Part shown: positions 40,897 through 49,775 of the stretch, piece after piece
Position numbering within the stretch: position 1 is the stretch's first letter
Layout of the letters: each line of letters opens with the position of its first letter
Notes under the pieces: generated by a model
Told to the model about the DNA's origin: nothing
Databases searched by the model: none
Seen by the model: only the letters and a program-made list of their open reading frames with translations
Translations under genes and position numbers: made by a program
Source: Brachybacterium sp042666875
GTDB lineage: Bacteria; Actinomycetota; Actinomycetes; Actinomycetales; Dermabacteraceae
DNA length: 64,000 nucleotides
NCBI RefSeq assembly: GCF_042666875.1
Contig: NZ_JBHTCX010000012.1
Coordinates: 558,001 to 622,000, forward strand
Direction of reading: 5' to 3'

Positions 40897-41649
40897 TCAG
40901 CCGCGAGGTATCAGCGACTCGCCGCGCTCGGCGAGTACCGCGCGCACCGCGTTCTGGGCCGCGGCCAGCTCGGCGTCCTTCTTGGACGCGCCCTCCCCGC
41001 TCGCGGAGACGATGCCCTCCACGCTGACCGTGGCCGTGAACACCTTCTCGTGCTCCAGGCCCGTCTCGGTGATCCGGTAGGACGGGGTCACGCCGGTGGC
41101 GGCGGCGATCTCCTGCAGCCGGGACTTGAAGTCGTAGCTGGTCTCGAGGAACTCGTCGGACTCCAGCAGAGGCTGCATGAGCTCCAGGACGAACCGGCGG
41201 GAGACGTTCTGGCCCAGCGCCAGGTGGACCGCACCGATCACGGCCTCCGTGGTGTCGGCGAGGATGGAGATCTTCGCGCGCCCGCCGGTGAGATCCTCCC
41301 CTCGACCCAGCCTCACGTAGGCGCCGAGGTCGAGCTTCGAGGCGATCACCGCGAGCGCCCGGGCGCTGACGGTGGCGGCGCGGCGGCGGGCGAGGTCACC
41401 CTCGGGCAGCGTCGGATGGGTCGCGTACAGCTGCTCCGTCACCGCGAGCTGCAGCACGGCGTCGCCGAGGAACTCGAGTCGCTCGTTGTGCGGGAGCCCG
41501 TCGTGCTCATAGGAATAGGAGCGATGGGTCAGGGCCAGCTCGAACAGTCCCGATTCGCGCAGCTCAGCAGCTTGAGCGGCGTCCAGCGAGAGGGCGTCGA
41601 GCAGCCGATCGGCGTCGGCGTGCTCGGTGGCCCGGCGCCTCCGCGCCAT
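40897..41649 (-). CDS. rnc: Ribonuclease III
   Basis: A 250-residue dsRNA endonuclease that processes rRNA and structured mRNA. The signature is NERLEFLGDAVLQLAVTEQL, the second metal site is ILADTTEAVIGAVHL, and the C-terminal dsRBD (about 175-245) has VSVEGIVSASGEGASKKDAELAAAQNAV. The ATG overlaps the TGA of the DUF177 gene by one base. The usual rpmF between DUF177 and rnc is absent. Confidence 0.95.
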   Translation of the reverse strand: MARRRRATEHADADRLLDALSLDAAQAAELRESGLFELALTHRSYSYEHDGLPHNERLEFLGDAVLQLAVTEQLYATHPTLPEGDLARRRAATVSARALAVIASKLDLGAYVRLGRGEDLTGGRAKISILADTTEAVIGAVHLALGQNVSRRFVLELMQPLLESDEFLETSYDFKSRLQEIAAATGVTPSYRITETGLEHEKVFTATVSVEGIVSASGEGASKKDAELAAAQNAVRAVLAERGESLIPRG

Positions 41650-42287
41650 CAGCGGCCCTCGCTGCCGGCCGTGCCGCCAGTGGCGTCGGAGCTGTCGGAG
41701 CTGTCGGAGCGAGCCGAACCGTCGGAGCCGTCGGAGTCCTCATCGAGAAGGGTCTTCAGCGCGGCCCACCGGTCATCGATGATCTCGTGGCCGTGCTCCG
41801 GGTCGTCCTCCATGCGGAAACCGCACTGGGGGCACAGACCGGGGCAGTCCTCGCGGCACAGCGGGCGCTCGTCGGCCTCCATGGCGAGCGCGTCGCGCAC
41901 CAGCGGGCCGAGGTTGACCTTGTCGTCTTCGAGCAGGACCGAGTCCTCGAGCTCGTCGGCCTTGACCTTCTCGGGGTACATGAACATCTCGTCCAGGCGC
42001 GCCTCGACGTCCTGGTCGACGGGGTCGAGACAGCGTGAGCACTCGCCCTCGAGGTGGGCGCGGACGGAGCCGTGGGCGTAGATGCCCTCGACGACGGATT
42101 CGAGCTCGGCCTCGACAGCGAGGGCGTTGCCCTCGGGGACCTGCATCGCGGCGCCGCCGGCCTCGCGGGCGGGGGCGGCGATGGTGCGCTCGATACGGCG
42201 GTGCGCGCCGGGGCGGCCGATGAGGTCGACCGCGTCGAAGCGCAGATCCTCATCGAGCGGCGAGACGGGGACGGTGTCGGAAGACAT
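41649..42287 (-). CDS. DUF177 (YceD) family protein
   Basis: A 212-residue YceD-type protein. The core runs to about 185 with the two characteristic cysteine groups: LEGECSRCLDPV and CREDCPGLCPQCGFRM. The last 28 residues are Ser/Asp/Gly repeats encoded by GTCGGAGC-like tandem units (about 41690-41740). YceD proteins are linked to 23S rRNA and L32 levels. In most bacteria rpmF follows directly; here rnc follows with a one-base overlap. The upstream 53-bp gap to coaD has no clear promoter. Confidence 0.88.
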   Translation of the reverse strand: MSSDTVPVSPLDEDLRFDAVDLIGRPGAHRRIERTIAAPAREAGGAAMQVPEGNALAVEAELESVVEGIYAHGSVRAHLEGECSRCLDPVDQDVEARLDEMFMYPEKVKADELEDSVLLEDDKVNLGPLVRDALAMEADERPLCREDCPGLCPQCGFRMEDDPEHGHEIIDDRWAALKTLLDEDSDGSDGSARSDSSDSSDATGGTAGSEGR

Positions 42288-42340
42288 GGCGTGGCAGTCC
42301 TGTTCGTGTCGACGAAGATGAGCGTGGCCGGGAGGACCAC

Positions 42341-42832
42341 TCAGGATACGTCCGTGGCGGCTCGCAGCGCGTCCAGGGACGGGCCCGGGAGCATGTCGGA
42401 GACGTCACCCCCGAGGGCGTTGACCTCCCGCACCAGGGACGAGGAGATGTGGGAGTAGGCCGAGCCGGTCAGCAGGAAGACGGTGTCGACACCGGCGAGG
42501 TGGTGGTTCATCCGCGCCATCGGCTCCTCGTACGCCAGATCCAGCTGGGAGCGCAGGCCGCGCACCACCGCATCGGCCCCCAGCTCCCGGCAGAAGTCGA
42601 CCAGGAGCCCTTTGGGCAGGGTGCGGATCTCGACGCTGCCGCTCATCCCGTCGACCTCCACCGTCTCGGCGATCGCGGTCTTCCGCGCCTCGAGACCGAG
42701 GGTCCCGGCCTTGCTGGGATTGTGGGAGACGGCGATGACCACACGGTGGCCGAGGGCGACTGCCCGACGCGTGAGGTCGAGATGCCCCAGCGTGAAGGGA
42801 TCGAACGAGCCGGGCAGGACGACGGTGCTCAT
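42341..42832 (-). CDS. coaD: Phosphopantetheine adenylyltransferase
   Basis: A 163-residue enzyme that makes dephospho-CoA from 4'-phosphopantetheine and ATP, the penultimate CoA step. Nucleotidyltransferase motif PGSFDPFTLGHLDL is at the start; GLRSQLDLAYEEPMARMN and the closing ISSSLVREV loop are also present. TAGAGT on the minus strand (42839-42844) lies six bases before the ATG, so it should be leaderless and independent of rsmD. Confidence 0.95.
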   Translation of the reverse strand: MSTVVLPGSFDPFTLGHLDLTRRAVALGHRVVIAVSHNPSKAGTLGLEARKTAIAETVEVDGMSGSVEIRTLPKGLLVDFCRELGADAVVRGLRSQLDLAYEEPMARMNHHLAGVDTVFLLTGSAYSHISSSLVREVNALGGDVSDMLPGPSLDALRAATDVS

Positions 42833-42844
42833 GGCGCCACTCTA

Positions 42845-42900
42845 GTGCGGCCGGCTGCGGTGCGGCCGGGCCCGGTGCGGCCGGGCCCGGTGCGGCTCGG
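42845..42900. repeat. 15-bp tandem repeat GTGCGGCCGGGCCCG
   Basis: Two exact 15-bp units (42860-42874 and 42875-42889) with a degenerate copy on each side, in the gap between coaD and the DUF3224 gene. It could form strong GC hairpins and may also act as a terminator for the DUF3224 gene. Confidence 0.8.
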
Positions 42901-42914
42901 GACGCCGGCGCGGT

Positions 42915-43295
42915 TCAGGCCTGCTCGAGACTCACCAGGTGGACACCGTCGTCGTCGATCGCGTCGATGGTCAGTCTCCCGTAGGTCTCGGCGAGCTCGC
43001 CGGTGCCCGAGCCGGGGGCGATGACGTACTCGAGGACGGGGTCGCCGCCGGCCATGGTCCCGAGCTGCTGGAGGGTCACGCCGCCCGGCACGCCGTCGAG
43101 GGTGCCCTCGAAGATCTCGATGGCGACGTAGCCGGCGTTGCCTGTGCCCGGATCGCCGGCGGTGAGCATGGTGCCGTGGCTGGTGCCCTCGAGTGCGCCG
43201 CTCCAGGTCTTGGTGAACTCGAAGCGGCCGGCGGCGGTCGGGATCGGCTCGCCGGGGCGCAGATCGATCGTGAAGGTCGCGCTGAGCGTCGTCAT
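42915..43295 (-). CDS. DUF3224 domain-containing protein
   Basis: A 126-residue protein of the DUF3224 family, a small beta-barrel resembling allene oxide cyclase. It begins MTTLSATFTIDLRPGEPIP and contains FEFTKTWSGALEGTSHG, GTGNAGYVAIEIFEG and FVLQQ-like HGGVTLQQLG patterns; the family is known but without assigned activity. GATACT (43302-43307, minus strand) lies six bases before ATG 43295, fitting a leaderless mRNA and settling the start. Confidence 0.85.
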   Translation of the reverse strand: MTTLSATFTIDLRPGEPIPTAAGRFEFTKTWSGALEGTSHGTMLTAGDPGTGNAGYVAIEIFEGTLDGVPGGVTLQQLGTMAGGDPVLEYVIAPGSGTGELAETYGRLTIDAIDDDGVHLVSLEQA

Positions 43296-43327
43296 GCTCG
43301 CAGTATCGCGCAGCGCTCCCCTCGCGG

Positions 43328-44149
43328 TCACCCCCTTCGGCGCGCGTAACGGGCCGGCGTCTCGCCTGTGACGGCGCGGAAGTCGCGAATGAAGTGTGGC
43401 TGGTCGAACCAACCGAGATCATGGGCGAGATCGACGACGTCCCGCGGGTCACCGCTGTCGAACGCTGCCACGGCGTCCATCACTCGCGCACGCACCAGCA
43501 TGCGTTTGGGGCCGAGACCGACGAACCGCTCGAACAGCCGCTGCAGCGACCGCGTTCCCATCCCCGCTCGTCGCTCCAGCTGTCCGGTGCCGGTGACCTC
43601 CGGGTCGGCGAGCATTTCGAGAACGGCGAGAAACCCGTCGAACCCGGGGTCCTCACGCGGCTCCCGGGCGAGGAGGTAGTCATCAAGCACCTCCGCGGCC
43701 TCGGTCGCCGTGGGCTCGAGGACCACGGCGGCGGGATCGACGTCGAACCACTCCGCAGCGGGAACGGTGCGGTCACGCAGGGCCGCCAGATCAGCGGCGC
43801 GAAAGGCGGTGGTGCCTCCCAGTCGGAATTTGACCCCGATGACACTGCCCGTACTGGTCAGCGTCACATCGAAACGTCCCGCGGCGACCGGGCCGGTGAT
43901 CCATGCGCCGTCACCGTCCATGCCGCTGCGCTGGACTCCGCCACGTTCGACGGTCAGATTGACCGCCGGTTCGTCGAGCGTCGCCACGTGATGGGATGTG
44001 CCGTCCTCGAGCGACCACGTGACCGACCAGTACCGCTCGACCCACCGGCTCAGCCGTTCGTCGGGCGCGGCACTGTCGTACGAGGCACGGGCGAGGAACT
44101 CCTCCGGTCGCAGGACATGGCCCACCATGTGCGGCGGTGTCGCGTTCAT
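43328..44149 (-). CDS. AraC family transcriptional regulator
   Basis: A 273-residue regulator. The N-terminal half (about 1-150) is a DUF6597-like sensory domain (RWVERYWSVTWSLEDG, LTVERGG). The C-terminal AraC double HTH runs from about 175: RRAGMGTRSLQRLFERFVGLGPKRMLVRARVMDA and DLGWFDQPHFIRDFRAVTGETPARYARR. It is divergent from a small VOC protein, a combination often seen in actinobacteria. The start could also be ATG 44170, seven codons upstream. Confidence 0.85.
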   Translation of the reverse strand: MNATPPHMVGHVLRPEEFLARASYDSAAPDERLSRWVERYWSVTWSLEDGTSHHVATLDEPAVNLTVERGGVQRSGMDGDGAWITGPVAAGRFDVTLTSTGSVIGVKFRLGGTTAFRAADLAALRDRTVPAAEWFDVDPAAVVLEPTATEAAEVLDDYLLAREPREDPGFDGFLAVLEMLADPEVTGTGQLERRAGMGTRSLQRLFERFVGLGPKRMLVRARVMDAVAAFDSGDPRDVVDLAHDLGWFDQPHFIRDFRAVTGETPARYARRRG

Positions 44150-44188
44150 GCAATCGCCTGCATGCTCCATGGCGGCAGTGTGGCAGCT

Positions 44189-44587
44189 ATGACGACGACT
44201 GACACGCCCTCCACGGCCGCCGCGCCCGTCGCCTCCCTGGCGATGATCACGCTCGACGCCGCCGAGACCGAGCCGATCGCGCAGTTCTGGTCCGCCGTCC
44301 TCGGCTGGCCGATCGTGCACCTGAGCGAGCAGTACGCGATGCTCACCGGGCCGAGCCACGCCCTCGGCATCGGCGCGATCCCCGACTATCAACGGCCCTC
44401 GTGGCCGGACGACGGCCGCAAGCAGTTCCATCTCGATCTCGCCGTCGAGGACCTCGACGCCGCAGCGGCGCGCTGCGTGGAACTCGGTGCGGAGCGTCCC
44501 TCCCAGCAGCCGGGCGAGACGTGGATCGTGCTGCGTGACCCCGCTGGCCACGCCTTCTGTCTCACCGACGCGGCTGCCTGGGGCTGA
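44189..44587 (+). CDS. VOC family protein
   Basis: A 132-residue vicinal oxygen chelate protein: LAMITLDAAETEPIAQFWSAVLGW at the start, QFHLDLAVEDLDAAAARCVELGAE in the middle and WIVLRDPAGHAFCL at the end. It belongs to the DUF6855/glyoxalase-like group with unknown substrate. It is divergent from the AraC gene, with only 19 to 39 bp between start codons, so the two share a promoter zone. The last 26 bp overlap the convergent GNAT gene. Confidence 0.82.
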   Translation: MTTTDTPSTAAAPVASLAMITLDAAETEPIAQFWSAVLGWPIVHLSEQYAMLTGPSHALGIGAIPDYQRPSWPDDGRKQFHLDLAVEDLDAAAARCVELGAERPSQQPGETWIVLRDPAGHAFCLTDAAAWG

Positions 44588-45155
44588 CTCCTCGCGCGTG
44601 GTGCTCGCGCGAGAGCATCGCCCAGCTCATCCCGTCCAGCCAGCGTCCGCTGCGGTGCAGGGATTCCTCGATGAACACGCCCTCGCAGCGCATGCCGATC
44701 TTCTCCATGACGCGGCGCGAGGCGAGGTTGGCGGCGAAGCAGCCCGCCTCGACCCGGCGGACGCCGAGCCCTTCGAAAGCGAGGTCCAGCAGGGCCGCGG
44801 CGAACTCCGTCCCGAGGCCCTGTCCCTGGATGGCGGGGTCGAGCACCCAGCCGACCTCGGCCTGCCGGCCGCGGGCCTGCTCGACCATGTCGGTCTGGGA
44901 CCACGGGTCCTGACGGTCGATCTTGCCGACGGCGACGATGCCACCGTCGCGCCGGCCCACGAGGCTGATGTCCAGACGGCTCTCCCACCGCTGCCGGTGG
45001 TCCTCGAGGGTGGTGCTCAGCGTGGTCGTCCACTCCTGGACCTCGGGCCGCCGGTACCAGGGCCAGATCTCGTCTGCGTCCTCGGGTCGGGCCGGCCGGA
45101 GCTCGAGGCGGTCGGTGCGGACGGGCCAGTCGAGGTCGTCGAGAGTAGTGGTCAC
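44562..45155 (-). CDS. GNAT family N-acetyltransferase (RimJ/RimL type)
   Basis: A 197-residue acetyltransferase of the ribosomal-protein N-acetyltransferase-like group. TDRLELRPARPEDADEIWPW is the typical start, the acetyl-CoA loop is IQGQGLGTEFAAALLDLAF, and ANLASRRVMEKIGMRCEG follows. The actual acceptor is unknown. The start is GTG 45155; TACCCT on the minus strand at 45162-45167 lies six bases before it, marking a leaderless promoter. Confidence 0.85.
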   Translation of the reverse strand: MTTTLDDLDWPVRTDRLELRPARPEDADEIWPWYRRPEVQEWTTTLSTTLEDHRQRWESRLDISLVGRRDGGIVAVGKIDRQDPWSQTDMVEQARGRQAEVGWVLDPAIQGQGLGTEFAAALLDLAFEGLGVRRVEAGCFAANLASRRVMEKIGMRCEGVFIEESLHRSGRWLDGMSWAMLSREHHARGVSPRQPRR

Positions 45156-45233
45156 GCTCAGAGGGTAGCGACCGATGGGTTCCGGGCGGTCCCGCGCTCA
45201 GCGGGGGTCGTCGCTTGTGGCGGCTGGTGCCGG

Positions 45234-45998
45234 TCAGCGGTTGTGCGGGTCGGTGGCGTTCACGGCCGCGACCACCTGGGGATAGTCACCGCGCGCCTCG
45301 CCATAGCGCAGGAACTTCACCGTCTCGACCTGGATCTCCGTCGCCTCCGGCTGGGTCTCGAGGATCTCCATGACCTCGTCGGCGAACTCGTCCAGTCCCA
45401 TCGCGGCCTCGTTGTCCTCGTGGCCGGGCATCAGGGCGGTGCGCACGGCCGGCGGCTGCAGCTCGAGCACGTCGATGCCGGTGCCGGCGAGCTGGAGCCG
45501 CAGCGACTCCGAGAGCATGTGGATCGCGGCCTTGCTGGCGTTGTAGGTGGGGGTGGCACGCAGGGGCACGAAGGCCAGACCGGAGGAGACGGTCATGATC
45601 GTCGCCGATTCCTGGGCTCGCAGATGCTCCATGAACGCGGCGATCAGCCGGATGGGGCCGAGAATGTTCGTGGTGACCGTCGCTTCCGCCGTAGGGAGGA
45701 AGTCCGACGGGTCCTGCCAGTCCTCCACCCGCATGATCCCGGCCATCGCCACCAGCATGTCGAGGTCCGGATGCGTGGCGAGGACCTGCTGCGCCGCAGC
45801 GCTGATGCTGGCTGTATCGGAGGTGTCGATCTCGACCGTGTCGATCCCGGGATGCTCGGCGGCGATCGACTCGAGCAGCTCGGTGCGCCGCCCGCCGACG
45901 ATGACGCGGTTGCCCTTCGCGTGCAGTCGCACGGCGAGGGCGAGGCCGATGCCGCTGGTCGCGCCGGGGATGAAGATGGTGTGTCCGGTGATGTTCAT
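45234..45998 (-). CDS. SDR family oxidoreductase (DltE-like)
   Basis: A 254-residue short-chain dehydrogenase. The cofactor motif is FIPGATSGIGLALA, the next is MLVAMAGIM in place of NNAG, catalytic Ser is in MTVSSGLAF, and the Tyr-Lys pair is in YNASKAA. It resembles the DltE/YciK-like classical SDRs; substrate unknown. It is divergent from an MmyB-like regulator, the typical pair in actinobacteria. CAGACT (46006-46011, minus) lies seven bases before the ATG. Confidence 0.88.
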   Translation of the reverse strand: MNITGHTIFIPGATSGIGLALAVRLHAKGNRVIVGGRRTELLESIAAEHPGIDTVEIDTSDTASISAAAQQVLATHPDLDMLVAMAGIMRVEDWQDPSDFLPTAEATVTTNILGPIRLIAAFMEHLRAQESATIMTVSSGLAFVPLRATPTYNASKAAIHMLSESLRLQLAGTGIDVLELQPPAVRTALMPGHEDNEAAMGLDEFADEVMEILETQPEATEIQVETVKFLRYGEARGDYPQVVAAVNATDPHNR

Positions 45999-46145
45999 GG
46001 TCACGAGTCTGTGCGGTCGTGCCGGCCCGCACCAGGCCGCGCTCATCGGGGGATCAGCGATCCCTGGTTGCGGCGGGCTCGAGGGGGCGATACTGCGGAG
46101 ACAGGCAGGGCGCCGACGGAAGAGGCTGCGATGGAGGGAACTGCG

Positions 46146-47045
46146 ATGGACAGGGCTGGTGTGGACCGAGCCGCCCTCGCCGAGTTCCTCTCGCGCCGAC
46201 GCGCCTCCCTGCTCCCCGCAGATGTCGGCCTCGGCCCGGGCGCGCGGCGTCGGATCCCCGGTCTGCGCCGCGAGGAGGTCGCGCAGCTGGCGATGATGTC
46301 CACCGACTACTACACGCGCCTCGAGCAGCGTCGCGGTCCGCAGCCGAGCACCCAGATGCTCTCCTCCCTCGCCCGGGCGCTGCGGCTCAGCGCCGATGAG
46401 CGGGACTATCTCTACCGGGTGGCCGGGCACCCCGCCCCGGAGCGGATGCCGCAGGAGGACTACGTCGCCCCGCAGCTGATGCGGGTTCTGGACCGGCTGC
46501 AGGACACGCCGGCGCTGATCTTGTCCGCACTCGAGGAGGCACTGATCCAGAACGGGCCGGCCACCGCCCTGTTCGGCAGCACCGGTCACCGCACGGGCTG
46601 GGAGCGCAGCGCGATCTACCGGTGGTTCGCCGACCCCTCGCACGGGCGGGCGATGTACCCGGCGTCCGATCACGAGCGTCAGAGCCGGGCACAGGTCGCC
46701 TCGCTCCGTGCCGCCTACGGGGCATGGGGTCCACGGTCCCGGGCCGCCGAGCTGGCCGCGCTGCTGCGCGAGCGCAGCGATGAGTTCGCCCGGTTGTGGG
46801 AGGAACAGATCGTGGCGCAGCGTTTCGCGGACCACAAGGTGCTGCTGCACCCGCAGCTCGGCGAGATCGAGGTGGACTGCCAGGCCCTGTTCACGGAGGA
46901 CCGGTCACAGGTGCTGCTGGTGCTGACCGCTCCCCCGCACAGCGAGGCCGCCGGCAAGCTCGACCTGCTCGCCGTGCTCGGCACTCAGGAGGTCTCGCCC
47001 GGCTCCGACGACGGCCCGCCGAACTGGAGCACGGTCTCGCCGTAG
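46146..47045 (+). CDS. Helix-turn-helix regulator with MmyB-like ligand domain
   Basis: A 299-residue regulator. N-terminal XRE HTH: LAEFLSRRRASLLP, RRRIPGLRREEVAQLAMMSTDYYTRLEQRRGPQPS (about 10-75). The C-terminal half (about 100-285) is the PAS-like MmyB ligand domain, typically fatty-acid binding, with SALEEALIQNGPATALFG. It probably controls the divergent SDR gene. GGAGGG sits seven bases before ATG 46146; ATG 46131 is the alternative. The 3' end overlaps rsmD by 61 bp on the opposite strand. Confidence 0.88.
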   Translation: MDRAGVDRAALAEFLSRRRASLLPADVGLGPGARRRIPGLRREEVAQLAMMSTDYYTRLEQRRGPQPSTQMLSSLARALRLSADERDYLYRVAGHPAPERMPQEDYVAPQLMRVLDRLQDTPALILSALEEALIQNGPATALFGSTGHRTGWERSAIYRWFADPSHGRAMYPASDHERQSRAQVASLRAAYGAWGPRSRAAELAALLRERSDEFARLWEEQIVAQRFADHKVLLHPQLGEIEVDCQALFTEDRSQVLLVLTAPPHSEAAGKLDLLAVLGTQEVSPGSDDGPPNWSTVSP

Positions 47046-47566
47046 GCCTTGGTGCCGTCGTCCGCCCAGCCGTCCGGCCAGGCCAGCTCTCGTGAGCGGC
47101 GGGAGCGTTCGACGACCACGAGCGCGTCGTCGCTGAGCGCGGGACGCAGCGTGACCAGCAGCGCCTCGAGGGTCTCGGTGGTGACTGCGTAGGGCGGGTC
47201 GAGGAAGATCAGCGAGTACCCGGCACCGGACGGTTCCAGGTGGGCGGCGATGCTCTCCGCCTTCCCGGGCCGCACCTCGCAGCGGCCCTCGAGGCCCAGC
47301 TCGGCGGCGGTGCGGCGCAGCTGCCGGGCGGTCGGGGCGTGGGATTCGACCAGCAGGGCGGCCCGGGCGCCGCGGGAGAGGGCCTCGAACGCCAGAGCAC
47401 CGGTGCCGGCGTACAGATCCAGTACGCGGGCTCCCTCGATCGCGTCCCACCCGTCCAGACGCGAGAACAGCGCCTCGCGCACGCGGTCGGACGTCGGCCG
47501 GGTGCCCTTCCCGGGCGGCCCGGGGATCGTGCGGCCTCCGAGACTGCCGGCGATGATCCGCGGCAT
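46985..47566 (-). CDS. rsmD: 16S rRNA (guanine966-N2)-methyltransferase
   Basis: A 193-residue SAM-dependent methyltransferase. It opens MPRIIAGSLGGRTI, the SAM-binding motif is VLDLYAGTGALAFEALSRGA and the catalytic motif is LIFLDPPYAV. It modifies G966 of 16S rRNA during 30S maturation. It follows recG by one base, as is common. The C-terminal 20 codons overlap the convergent regulator gene. Confidence 0.93.
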   Translation of the reverse strand: MPRIIAGSLGGRTIPGPPGKGTRPTSDRVREALFSRLDGWDAIEGARVLDLYAGTGALAFEALSRGARAALLVESHAPTARQLRRTAAELGLEGRCEVRPGKAESIAAHLEPSGAGYSLIFLDPPYAVTTETLEALLVTLRPALSDDALVVVERSRRSRELAWPDGWADDGTKAYGETVLQFGGPSSEPGETS

Positions 47567-47567
47567 G

Positions 47568-49775
47568 TCAGCTCCTCTCCACGTCGGGGTCGGCGTCGCG
47601 CAGGCGGTCCTCGATCGACCCGGCGAGGTCAGGATGCGAGCTCAGGGCCGGGTCGGCCTCGACGACGGCGAAGGCGTCCTCGCGTGCCTGTTCGATGACC
47701 TCGGCATCACGGATGACGTCGAGATGCTTCAGGGTGCGCTGCAGGCCTGACTGCTCGTCCCCCACCAGGTCTCCAGCGCCGCGTCGCCGCAGGTCGAGCT
47801 CGGCCAGCGCGAATCCGTCGGCCGCGGAAGCGACCCGCTGCAGATGCTGGGAGGTCTCGGAGCCCTCGACGGCCCGGGTGTCGAGGAAGGCGATGCCGGC
47901 GTGCCGGCCACGGCCCACCCGGCCTCGCAGCTGGTGCAGCTGGGAGACGCCGAAACGCTCCGCATCCAGCACGATCATCACCGAGGCGTTGGGAACGTCG
48001 ACGCCGACCTCGATGACCGTGGTCGCGACCAGCACGTCGATCTCGCCGTCCACGACGCGGTCCATGACCTGCTGCTTCTCCTCGGTGCTCAGCCGCCCGT
48101 GCAGTATCCCGATGCGAGCCCCGGCCAGTTCGGGACGACTCGCGAGGAGTTCGGCGGTCTCGGTGACGCCGCGGGCGACGGGCAGGGGCGTGGCACCGCT
48201 CTCGGGGTCCATCGGGGGCGGCGCCGGAGCGTCGTCGCCCGCCTCGTCGATCCGCGCGCAGACGACGAAGACCTGGCGTCCGGCGGCGATCTCCTCACCG
48301 GCGCGCTGCCACATCCGCTGTTCCCACTTCGGGTTGGACTCGTGGACCACGAACGCCTCGACGCCCGCGCGCATCCCCGGGCTCTCGTGCAGGGTGAGCA
48401 CGTCGAGGTCGCCCACGGTGGCGAGGGCCGCGGTGCGCGGGATCGGGGTCGCGGTCATCACCACCACGTGGGGACTCGTCCCCGCCGGGCCCTTGGTGCG
48501 CAGCCGGCGCCGGTGGTCCACGCCGAAGCGGTGCTGCTCGTCGATGACCACGAGCGCGAGCGAAGCGAACTCGACGCTCTCGGTGAGCAGGGCGTGGGTT
48601 CCGACCACGATCCCGGCCTGCCCGGACGTGACATCCAGCAGCGTCTCGCGGCGGGCCGCGGTCCGCTGCGACCCGGTCAGCAGCCGCACCCGGGTGGCGT
48701 CGGGGTGGCCGTCCAGCTGCCCGGCCCGCGCCAGATCGCCGAGCAGGGCAGTCAGCGTCCGGTAGTGCTGCTCGGCCAGCACCTCGGTGGGGGCCAGCAG
48801 CGCCGCCTGGTGGCCCGAGTCGACGGCCCGGAGCATGGCGCGCAGTGCGATGACGGTCTTGCCGGAGCCGACGTCGCCCTGCAGCAGCACACTGGTGGGA
48901 TGGTCCTGGCGGATGCGGTCGATGATCTGCCCGCCGACCTCCCGCTGCCCGGCTGTCAGCTCGAAGGGGAGGCGCTCGTCGAAGGCCGGCTGGAGCGGCC
49001 CATCGGCCCGCAGCGCCGGGGCTGGGGTCCGCGCATCCTGGGCGCGGCGCTGGGCGAAGATCGCCTGCAGCACGAACGCCTCTTCGAACACCAGGTGGGC
49101 GAGGCCCGCGCGGGTCTCCGCCAGGGTCCACGGGACATGCACCTTGCGGACCGCCTCGGCCAGCGGCAGCAGTCCGCGCCGGGCGACCACCTCCGCCGGG
49201 ACCGGCCGACTGAGCCGGTCCCCGAATTCGACGCCCTTCTCCGTGGCCGAGCGCATGGTGCGCTGGGCGATGGTCTTCTTCAGCGGATAGACCGGAAGGG
49301 GCCGCTGCGCCCGCATGCGCCCCTCCGGCGTGTCCTCGTAGTCCTCGTACAGCGGATGGGTGATCTGGGGTTCGTGCGTCTGTTTGTGGAGGCCGACGGT
49401 CCCCCGCACCACGATGTGCTTGCCGACCGGCAGCTGATTGCGGTGCCACTGGACGAGGTGCTGCTTGGCGAGGAAGAACGTGAGGGTGAGACTCTCGATG
49501 CCGTCGGAGACGACCACCTCGAGAATCGAACCCTGCCGGCTGCGCATGCGCCGCTCCTTGACGTCGACGACCGAGACGATCGCGCTGACCTCCTCCCCCT
49601 CCTGGACCTCGTGGAGGGAGCGCAGCGGGGCCGGGGTCGTGTAGCGGCGGGGAGCGAACCGCATCATCGTGTCGAGGTCTCTGACACCGAAGGAGGCCAT
49701 GGCGCGGGACTCCTTGCTCTCGAGCAGCTCGGACAGCGGCATGGACCCGCGAGCGGACTCCCGTCTCCTCGCCAT
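47568..49775 (-). CDS. recG: ATP-dependent DNA helicase RecG
   Basis: A 735-residue helicase that reverses stalled forks and remodels branched DNA. The N-terminal wedge/OB domain precedes helicase motifs: I LLQGDVGSGKTVIALRA, Ia APTEVLAEQH, II VVIDEQHRFG, III VVVMTATPIPRT, V ATTVIEVGVDVPNASVM and VI SQLHQLRGRVGRG. The internal segment DAPAPPPMDPESGA is an insert in domain 3. Start ATG 49775 follows GGAGG. It is the first gene of recG-rsmD. Confidence 0.95.
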   Translation of the reverse strand: MARRRESARGSMPLSELLESKESRAMASFGVRDLDTMMRFAPRRYTTPAPLRSLHEVQEGEEVSAIVSVVDVKERRMRSRQGSILEVVVSDGIESLTLTFFLAKQHLVQWHRNQLPVGKHIVVRGTVGLHKQTHEPQITHPLYEDYEDTPEGRMRAQRPLPVYPLKKTIAQRTMRSATEKGVEFGDRLSRPVPAEVVARRGLLPLAEAVRKVHVPWTLAETRAGLAHLVFEEAFVLQAIFAQRRAQDARTPAPALRADGPLQPAFDERLPFELTAGQREVGGQIIDRIRQDHPTSVLLQGDVGSGKTVIALRAMLRAVDSGHQAALLAPTEVLAEQHYRTLTALLGDLARAGQLDGHPDATRVRLLTGSQRTAARRETLLDVTSGQAGIVVGTHALLTESVEFASLALVVIDEQHRFGVDHRRRLRTKGPAGTSPHVVVMTATPIPRTAALATVGDLDVLTLHESPGMRAGVEAFVVHESNPKWEQRMWQRAGEEIAAGRQVFVVCARIDEAGDDAPAPPPMDPESGATPLPVARGVTETAELLASRPELAGARIGILHGRLSTEEKQQVMDRVVDGEIDVLVATTVIEVGVDVPNASVMIVLDAERFGVSQLHQLRGRVGRGRHAGIAFLDTRAVEGSETSQHLQRVASAADGFALAELDLRRRGAGDLVGDEQSGLQRTLKHLDVIRDAEVIEQAREDAFAVVEADPALSSHPDLAGSIEDRLRDADPDVERS

